From contig NZ_RJJT01000017.1 in the NCBI RefSeq assembly GCF_003938655.1, positions 62,001 to 126,000 of the forward strand: a stretch of 64,000 nucleotides of DNA. The letters are read 5' to 3'. A model generated the notes under the pieces. It searched no databases. It worked only from the letters and a program-made list of their open reading frames with translations, and was not told the origin of the DNA. Of this stretch, positions 58,274 to 64,000 are shown in pieces. The position numbers and the translations under genes were made by a program. This DNA is from Rhizobium pisi. GTDB taxonomy: Bacteria; Pseudomonadota; Alphaproteobacteria; Rhizobiales; Rhizobiaceae. Each line of letters begins with the position of its first letter. Within the stretch, counting starts at the first letter, position 1.

Positions 58274-59158
58274 TCAGGCCGATGCGTCGATCAGCTGTGA
58301 AAGCCGCTTGGCGTTCTTGATCGAATAACCATCGCGATCGTTATTGAAATAGACCCACACGGTCTTAGCGCCAGACAGCTTGATGCGCTCCGCCCACACC
58401 GTCAATTCGGCATCGCTGTAGTCATGGCGGTACCATTGTTTGATCCCATGGAACCGGATGTAGATGTCGTCGGCTGTCCGAACAAGCTCATCCGGCAATC
58501 GGGGACCGCTGCATGAACAGAAGATCGCGCCTGCAGCTTTGAACGCCCTATAAACATCCTTATTCCACCAGCTCTTGTGACGGAATTCGACGACGTTCCT
58601 GCGACGGGAATCCAGCTGCGACAAGATCATTTGCAACATGTCTGTGGAGTAGCGCACGCTCGGTGGAAGCTGAAACAGAAAACATCCCATCTGCATTCCA
58701 AGAACGTCTGCGATGTATCCGAAATCTTCAATGAGGGCGTGGGTATCTTCGAAGCGTTTGATATGCGTGATGAGCTCGCACACCTTGATGGTATAGACGA
58801 AGCTCGGCTCGGCCTGACGTTTCCATGTCTTGACAGTTGCCACCGTCGGCCAGGAATAAAATGGGGCATTGAGCTCGACGGTCTTGAAATTGTCCTGGTA
58901 GATCGAAAACAATTGATTGGAGGGAACGTCGTTCGGGTAAAAATGGCCCTTCCAGTGCCAGTAATACCACCCGGAACAGCCAATATGGACCCGCCTGGCT
59001 ACATTGTCATCGGAGGTGATCATAATCAGCGGATCGCTCGCCAGACGGGCTAGATGCATTTTAGCGGCGCGCGCAATATTGGCATCGCGCTGTTTTTGGC
59101 GGCGCTCGGCGCGCCGTACCCGCCGACTTTCAATCTCTTCAGCAGTGCGCTCTACCAT
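58274..59158 (-). CDS. DUF72 protein
   Basis: This 294-residue protein starts at ATG 59158 after a polar helical leader (ERTAEEIESRRVRRAERRQK). It then follows the DUF72 TIM-barrel-like pattern: VHIGCSGWYYWHWKGHFYP, FKTVELNAPFYSWPTVATV, QMGCFLFQLPPSVRYSTDML, VVEFRHKSWW and YIRFHGIKQWYRHDYSDAEL, ending with a VWVYFNNDRDGYSIKNA segment. DUF72 proteins are widespread; a metal-dependent enzyme activity has been suggested from fold, but no reaction is certain. The extra N-terminal helix is longer than usual. No operon partner. Confidence 0.83.
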   Translation of the reverse strand: MVERTAEEIESRRVRRAERRQKQRDANIARAAKMHLARLASDPLIMITSDDNVARRVHIGCSGWYYWHWKGHFYPNDVPSNQLFSIYQDNFKTVELNAPFYSWPTVATVKTWKRQAEPSFVYTIKVCELITHIKRFEDTHALIEDFGYIADVLGMQMGCFLFQLPPSVRYSTDMLQMILSQLDSRRRNVVEFRHKSWWNKDVYRAFKAAGAIFCSCSGPRLPDELVRTADDIYIRFHGIKQWYRHDYSDAELTVWAERIKLSGAKTVWVYFNNDRDGYSIKNAKRLSQLIDASA

Positions 59159-59262
59159 TTGGTATCCGTGCGAAGGTCTTTCGGCGCAAGGGCCGCTCGG
59201 CTGCACCGCCAACCGTCCTGCGATATGTTTTCAAGCGCAGCAGAAGCGACGTATCCCTGATG

Positions 59263-59417
59263 TTAAATTGCGATATCGCCGAGCAAAATAATGCCAGAAA
59301 GCTCACCTTCATTGGTGAAGACTACCAGCCGCCGCATCTGCAGCTCCGCGTTCGCCCGGCCACCTCGGTAATATCGTCATCCTTTCAGGCAACAACAGCG
59401 TAACCTCGTACTTTCAT
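59263..59417 (-). pseudogene. CBS-domain protein remnant
   Basis: The minus strand starts MKVRGYAVVA (ATG 59417) followed by a stop, then DDDITEVAG, and in another frame AELQMRRLVVFTNEGELSGI and ILLGDIAI before a stop at 59263. This is the start and end of small CBS-pair proteins (MKVxD...DDDIxEVxxxM...QVRRLPVVNxxxxLVGIVSLGDIA) with the middle deleted and a frameshift. The intact family binds adenosyl ligands and is often hypoxia- or stress-induced. Confidence 0.6.
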
Positions 59418-60055
59418 CGAACTCTTCCCTTGTTTCTGACGGCCAGCAGCGGTTTCGCCAGAGTAACTCCGACAAAGGGCGCGGGTTCCGGCCTACGCAG
59501 GTCTATCCGACGGTTTTGCTTGAAGTCTTTCGTTCCCTCATTCATGGCGCCCAGGGATTGAACCACAGGCGGCTCGTCCCCGCGCTGGACGAGGTCTATT
59601 GCCGCCCAGATGATACCAAGCGGAGGAAGGCGTGATCCCGAAGCTGGAGACGCACGCTGGCGCGGCTCGAACGGATCTCGACCATCGAGGCAAGCAGCGC
59701 TCGTCGGAAACATCCAAATTCGTCCACCCGACCTGGGGGCGGTGAACGATGGCAAGTGGCTGCAGCGCCAACCTTGAAGGCAGTCACCTGGCTCGAAGGG
59801 AACTGGCGAGTTAAAAGCCGAGTGGTCTGGAGGTTTCGTCGGGCGCCACCGTGATTGCAGAGGGTTTTGGCAGAACGGGCTGTTCAAACTTGGCCTGGGG
59901 TCGCGGCGCCATTTTCTCGGTCGCGACCTTAGTCTTTGTCCCCTCCTCCTTCGCATCTTTTATGGCGACACCTTGCTCGCTACTCGCGTGACCCTATTTT
60001 ACCCGGGCGGATCAAGTCAGCATAGCGCTTCCTAGCCGCGGCTCAGGGGTATCGT
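59418..60055. other. Long gap upstream of the phospholipase D-family gene
   Basis: No gene supported; a minus-strand frame at 59414-59956 is arginine/proline-rich and lacks motifs. The last 100 bp should contain the promoter of the downstream gene, but I see no convincing -35/-10 pair. Confidence 0.3.
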
Positions 60056-61612
60056 GTGAGTTGGTTCGGCATTGCCATCATCGCGACCGTAGCGCTGGTA
60101 GCCCTATGGGCTCTGGCAGCATCAAGCTATGCCGGGTTTCTGAAGCGAGTCCAGAAAGTCGATTCCCACGTCCTCAAGATTGCCGCTGCCGACACCGAGC
60201 TTGATCGATACGGCGCCGGGCTTTGCCACAAGCGGGAGGCGGCAAGCGGCCTCGTCCTGATCACCTCCAACCTAGACGCGTTCGCAGCCAGGCTTCTAGC
60301 GGCCCGTTCCGCCGGGCGCAGCCTCGATCTCATGTACTATATGTGGAATGCGGACCTGACCGGAATGCTGATCATGCGGGAGGTCGTCGCGGCGGCCGAC
60401 CGTGGCGTACGCGTGAGGATCCTTCTCGACGATCTCGGCGTCTCCATGTCCGACAAGATCTTCCATGCGATCGACTGTCATCCGAACATCGAGCTGCGGC
60501 TCTTCAATCCCACAAAGGCACGTGAGAATATCCTACGTCGCGGCCTCGAGATGGCCTTGCGGTTCCGAAGCGTCAATCGTCGCATGCACAACAAGGCATG
60601 GATTGCCGATGGCCGGATCGCGATGGTCGGGGGGCGCAATATTGGAGATCCGTATTTTGATGCCGGGGAGAACGCTAACTTCAGGGACTTCGATCTCTTG
60701 ATGGTCGGTGAAGCCGTTGCGAAGACGGAGCGTCTGTTCGACGGCTACTGGAACAGTTCGGTGGCCGTGCCCGTGCGTGCGCTTCTGTCACGCAGAGCTA
60801 ACAAGCTGAAGAAGCTTCGCCGCAATATGGAACGCCTTCATTTCGAACAGCGCGCCCAGCCATATCTTGATCCAGTTCGCGATGAAACATCGCTGACGCA
60901 TATCGTTGCCGAAGACCGCTACATATGGGTCGACAAACTCGACGTTTTGGCCGATCCGCCAGAGAAGGCGGCCGGGAAGCTGCGCAGCGGGCAAAATACG
61001 CTAATGGGAATGCTGCTCCCGGTCATCACGGGCACGGCCGAGTTCATCCATATCACCTCGCCGTACTTCGTTCCCGGCGAACGCGGCGTCGAGGCGCTGA
61101 CGAAGCTACGCGATAAAGGAGTAAAGGTTTCCGTTCTGACGAACTCGCTTGCAGCCACCGATGTTGCCGCAGTTCACGCAGGATATTCGCGCTACCGCCC
61201 CGCCCTGCTAAAAGCCGGCATTGCGCTCTTTGAGTTGAAATCGATTGCAGACATGGGATCCTTCTCCTTGCGCGGTTCCAAGCAGGCCAGCCTTCACACG
61301 AAGGCCTTTGCCAGGGATGGCAAGTACGGCTTCATCGGATCTCTCAATCTCGATCCGAGGTCCGTATCCTTAAACACCGAAATGGGTGTCCTGTTCGAGT
61401 CACAGGATCTTGTCGAGCGAATGGACGCGATCTTTGCCGTAGAAACCGATGCGGATTCGAGCTATCCCCTGACGCTCGAAAAGGGATCCGTTCGGTGGCT
61501 TAAGGTCGTCGAGGGCAGAAATACTCTCCTCCGAGGCGAGCCGGATGCCGGGATTGCCCGGCGCGCGACAGCTTGGCTGATCAAGTGGTTGCCGCTCGAA
61601 TCTCAGCTATAA
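60056..61612 (+). CDS. Phospholipase D-family protein (cardiolipin synthase-like)
   Basis: This 518-residue protein starts at GTG 60056 after CAGGGGTATC. It has an N-terminal membrane helix (about residues 5-25) and two HKD motifs: His178, Lys180 and Asp185 in MHNKAWIADGRIAMVGGRN, and His414, Lys416 and Asp421 in LHTKAFARDGKYGFIGSLN. Both active-site halves are complete. The family transfers phosphatidyl groups (cardiolipin synthase) or cleaves phospholipids; the order and spacing fit the ClsC/YmdC-type branch. It lies alone, and the start is a GTG. Confidence 0.9.
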   Translation: MSWFGIAIIATVALVALWALAASSYAGFLKRVQKVDSHVLKIAAADTELDRYGAGLCHKREAASGLVLITSNLDAFAARLLAARSAGRSLDLMYYMWNADLTGMLIMREVVAAADRGVRVRILLDDLGVSMSDKIFHAIDCHPNIELRLFNPTKARENILRRGLEMALRFRSVNRRMHNKAWIADGRIAMVGGRNIGDPYFDAGENANFRDFDLLMVGEAVAKTERLFDGYWNSSVAVPVRALLSRRANKLKKLRRNMERLHFEQRAQPYLDPVRDETSLTHIVAEDRYIWVDKLDVLADPPEKAAGKLRSGQNTLMGMLLPVITGTAEFIHITSPYFVPGERGVEALTKLRDKGVKVSVLTNSLAATDVAAVHAGYSRYRPALLKAGIALFELKSIADMGSFSLRGSKQASLHTKAFARDGKYGFIGSLNLDPRSVSLNTEMGVLFESQDLVERMDAIFAVETDADSSYPLTLEKGSVRWLKVVEGRNTLLRGEPDAGIARRATAWLIKWLPLESQL

Positions 61613-61876
61613 CCCTGACGACTGGTCTCGTCATGAGAGGGCAAGCTCAACTGTGAGAAGGCATAAGATACCACGATCGTAGGAGAATGTGGTCTTGGAC
61701 TAAGCGAAGCAGTCATCTGGATCGAGGCCGGCAAGACCGATCAGGTCGTCAACAACCCGGCGCATGATCCCGCGTGCGCTTCTCTCGGCCATGACCCATC
61801 CCCACCCGCGCGACCGGCTCATCTTAACCGGTTCCGCTACGACCCCACCCGTACGGTTTCAGCCAATGGATAAGTC
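61613..61876. other. Gap after the phospholipase D-family gene
   Basis: No gene or terminator recognised. The plus strand near 61790-61870 reads MTHPHPRDRLILTGSATT, possibly the tail of a lost sugar-acid gene, but this is too short to be sure. Confidence 0.3.
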
Positions 61877-61971
61877 ATGAAAATTTCCGACGTCAAAATC
61901 ATTGTCTTCTCGCCGGGACGCAACTTCGCCCGTCAACGCGAATCCCACCTGAGACAAACGTGGACCACCTG
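61877..61971 (+). pseudogene. N-terminal scrap of a mannonate-dehydratase-like enolase-family gene
   Basis: ATG 61877 starts MKISDVKIIVFSPGRNFAR, which matches the start of D-mannonate dehydratase/RspA-type enzymes of the enolase superfamily (MKIxDxKVIVxxPGRNFVTLKI). After this the sequence loses similarity and stops within 32 residues. Only the first strand of the N-terminal domain is left, so it is a deletion remnant. Confidence 0.5.
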
Positions 61972-62250
61972 ACTACCGCGCGAGAGAAGTACGCGTCTCC
62001 AAGCCGTCAGCAGGACCCGGTAAAGACAGCCCTGGCCCGAGGGCTTGTCGCGGAATGCCGCGATCGTGACCCTGATTCATTGCGGCATCGACCCGCCATG
62101 CCCTTGCACCGAGGGATTTTCGTTAAGACCGTCGAGTGCTTCCTCCATTTGTTCCATTGTCACAAGAAGGCATCTCGGCGGCCATGACGATCGCCAGAAC
62201 AATGCCTGCATCGGCCAGCGCGAGCGAACAGATTCGCTAGCCCGCCTGGC
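61972..62250. other. Gap before the PPC-domain remnant
   Basis: Frames are short. From about 62215 one plus-strand frame reads RTDSLARLARLM, possibly the start of the PPC-domain gene below in another frame. Confidence 0.3.
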
Positions 62251-62607
62251 AAGGCTGATGGTCGACGAGCACATACCTTCGCCATGCTTTCTGGATTCGG
62301 GTTCGCTGGCCAGATCACGTTCGGCTTCTTCGATTTCGAAGCCCGCGAATACAAGCCGAAGACCTATGAAAACCTTGAGGTGACCAACTTGACGGGCTCG
62401 CTTGCGTGGAAGGAAGGAAAGCCGCTGCCGCATCTGCACGCAACCGCCGGCAGCTCTTCCTTCGCAGCGGTCTGCGGTCACCCGTTGGCGCTGGAGGTTG
62501 GGCGTCGTTCGATTGAGATCAACGTGATGACCCTACCAGACCGCCTTGAACCGATCGTCGACGCCTCGATCGCCGTCCACGTCCTGCAACTCGGTCCGGC
62601 CGGTTGA
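62251..62607 (+). pseudogene. PPC/DUF296-domain protein, N-terminally damaged
   Basis: From about 62272 the plus strand reads FAMLSGFGFAGQITFGFFDF, EAREYKPKTYENLEVTNLTG, KPLPHLHATAGSSSFAAVCG and SIEINVMTLPDRLEPIVDAS, the pattern of the plants-and-prokaryotes-conserved (DUF296) domain: ITLGFFD, then LTG, then HLHxxxG with the metal-binding histidines. The N-terminal strand and helix are missing or in a shifted frame near 62240. An ATG at 62284 could still produce a 107-residue piece. Function of bacterial members is unclear (possible DNA-binding or trimeric metal protein). Confidence 0.65.
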
Positions 62608-62622
62608 GACACGAGGCTCGTT

Positions 62623-63696
62623 TTAGTCGCTGATAGCGCGGCGGGGGATGGACAGGCGAATCGAGAGTCCATCCGGCATCCACTCGCGCGAGATTTCGAC
62701 CCCGACGCTCTTTCCGATTATCTGCTCAAGCCGGCTTCCAAAACCGATCGAACGTGGCTCTGATGTAGGCTGCAGAGGACCACTGCTCTCCAGCCAGACG
62801 ATCTCGAGGATCTCGCCCTTCACCGCCGCTGCTATCTCCAGCTTTCCCTCTTCGACGGACAGCGCACCATATTTCGCGGCGTTAGTCGCGAATTCATGGA
62901 ACAGCAGCGCGAAGTTTGTAATTTTGGTGCCGCTGATGTCGATGTCATCTCCGATCAGTTGCCAACGATTGGCACCGTCCCGCCCATATGGCGCGAGAAT
63001 ATTCGACAGAAGCTGAAAGAGGGTGGTCTCCGGAGCGCCGGTCGCGGCCTCACCGTTCAAACTCGGCAATGTCATCTCATGCGCCCGCGAGAGGGCCATC
63101 AACCTGTCCTTCATCCCCGCAGCGAGATCGGCAGTCGTCTTTGCCGTCCTTGCCGCAAGGGTGATGATGCTGCCGGTAATGGCGAACAGGTTTTTTACCC
63201 GGTGATGCATCTCGCGCATCAGAAGTTCCTGACGCTCGGCGGCGCGCTTACGCTCTGATATGTCGCGGGCAATTTTCGATGCGCCGATGATCTTTCCGTT
63301 GCTATCCCGAATAGGCGAGATGGTCAGAGAAATATCGATCAGGGTACCGTCTTTACGTCGTCGTATCGTCTCGAAGTGATCGACGCGCTCGCCGGCCTGG
63401 ATGCGGGCGAGAATGGCGGGTTCCTCCTCGAGGCGATCGGGTGGAATGACGATCGTGATCGGGTTGCCGATAGCCTCGTCTGCCGTATAACCGAAAACAC
63501 GCTCAGCGCCCTTGTTCCAGGTCGTGATGATTCCGCTGAGGCTCTTGCTAACGATCGCATCGTCGGAGGATTCGACGATCGCTGCAAGAAAAGCCGCAGC
63601 ATTATGTCCGTGCTGCGCAGCTTCTATGTCGGCCTCCAGCTGTTGCAAACGGATCTGGGCCTGGCCCTCGTGTTGCTGGTTATCGGAAATCGACAT
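62623..63696 (-). CDS. PAS-domain sensor histidine kinase, HWE class
   Basis: This 357-residue soluble kinase has an N-terminal helix and a PAS domain (about residues 36-150, FLAAIVESSDDAIVSKSLSG...DGTLIDISLTISPIRD) followed by PAC text. The HWE kinase core has the phospho-acceptor histidine at 164 or 165 in MREMHHRVKNLFAI, the N box FHEFATNAAKYGALS, the W-x-E motif in IVWLESSG, and a short lid RSIGFGSRLEQII. The PAS domain may hold a flavin, haem or small molecule; the cysteine needed for a LOV flavin adduct is not visible. No receiver gene is adjacent on either side. Confidence 0.92.
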   Translation of the reverse strand: MSISDNQQHEGQAQIRLQQLEADIEAAQHGHNAAAFLAAIVESSDDAIVSKSLSGIITTWNKGAERVFGYTADEAIGNPITIVIPPDRLEEEPAILARIQAGERVDHFETIRRRKDGTLIDISLTISPIRDSNGKIIGASKIARDISERKRAAERQELLMREMHHRVKNLFAITGSIITLAARTAKTTADLAAGMKDRLMALSRAHEMTLPSLNGEAATGAPETTLFQLLSNILAPYGRDGANRWQLIGDDIDISGTKITNFALLFHEFATNAAKYGALSVEEGKLEIAAAVKGEILEIVWLESSGPLQPTSEPRSIGFGSRLEQIIGKSVGVEISREWMPDGLSIRLSIPRRAISD

Positions 63697-64000
63697 TTAC
63701 GCCCCGTCAATCAACGCACTTTTCAAGAATCGAGACGGCCGAGACCGCTAATGCACCGCCGACCATATTCGCTAAACACCACAAACAATAGTCAGAATGA
63801 TATTAGGAGTCGCAATTCTGTATGACGCCTTCCGAACGCGAGATCGCTGGCAAAATGCCTTCGCCTTGAAGGGATTAGAACCGACGACCCTGTTGTTATA
63901 AAGCCATCCATCTCAATTTCCCCAACAGCGGCCGAGGCTTCGGGCCAGCTCGCACCCGTCTCCAAGCTGATTGCCAAAGGACGTGTTGGGGCCGGAACCG
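63697..64000. other. Upstream region of the HWE kinase and window edge
   Basis: It holds the promoter of the leftward kinase gene, in AT-rich sequence near 63770-63820. A short minus-strand frame at 63792-63977 has no recognisable content. No stress-type GGAAC promoter with the right spacing was seen. Confidence 0.35.

Noticed and set aside
59414..59956. Minus-strand frame of 180 codons
   Set aside because: Arginine/proline-rich text without motifs, covering a region where other short remnants lie; no support as a gene.
63880..63920. GGTTCTAATCC on the minus strand near the window end, resembling a tRNA T-loop
   Set aside because: The flanking bases do not pair as a T-stem and no other arms are visible.
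1..64000. CRISPR arrays or tandem repeat arrays
   Set aside because: No regularly spaced repeated units were found by reading; only short paired operators and palindromes.

Overview
The window looks like an alphaproteobacterial, rhizobial-type replicon (Rhizobium/Agrobacterium/Ensifer relatives). The reasons are high-GC third codon positions, many ABC importers, HWE-type sensor kinases, DUF3618/DUF982/DUF72/'sunset'-domain proteins typical of that group, and candidate general-stress promoters of the GGAAC-N18-TT kind. I saw no rRNA, tRNA or CRISPR array. Assignments rest on reading motifs and remembered family patterns; no database search was made.

Region 1 (1-12.7 kb, + strand): a peptide-type ABC importer (5' gene cut by the window edge) runs into two luciferase-like flavin monooxygenases, an acyl-CoA-dehydrogenase-like flavoenzyme, a ketopantoate-reductase-like dehydrogenase, an FMN reductase and a three-gene sulfonate/nitrate/taurine-type importer. 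Together they look like uptake plus oxygenative attack on an organosulfur or related compound. A rho-independent terminator separates it from a convergent two-component system (12.8-14.8 kb).

Region 2 (15-28.4 kb): a VapBC toxin-antitoxin pair, a polar amino-acid ABC importer with a FadR-type regulator, a sunset-domain protein, a SixA-like phosphatase, a class C-type serine hydrolase/beta-lactamase, a divergent TetR/glutathione S-transferase unit followed by a Tat-exported alpha/beta hydrolase, and a chemoreceptor.

Region 3 (28.5-32.8 kb): an Old Yellow Enzyme pseudogene, a redox cluster (NmrA-like, NTF2-like, SDR, MarR) behind a promoter with two palindromic boxes, then a broken secreted-nuclease gene.

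Region 4 (32.8-40.2 kb): an inositol/sugar locus. LacI regulator and inosose dehydratase (iolE) are divergent from a sugar ABC importer, a hydroxypyruvate-isomerase-like protein, an inositol 2-dehydrogenase-like protein (iolG) and a truncated RpiR regulator. Two perfect palindromes sit in the divergent promoter.

Region 5 (40.6-45.4 kb): LysR regulator divergent from a PrpF/GalD-type isomerase and a second sulfonate/taurine-type importer.

Region 6 (45.5-64 kb): a stress and repair patchwork. It holds two HWE kinases, two stand-alone receivers, an ECF sigma factor, DUF892, DUF982, DUF4142, DUF2934, holin-like and DUF3618 proteins, a DnaE2 fragment, a thioredoxin-reductase-like protein, AlkB, DUF72 and a phospholipase D family protein. 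Five start regions carry GGAAC-N16-NGTT motifs. Many genes here are truncated or shifted by one base, so either this is a decaying accessory segment or the assembly has indel errors.
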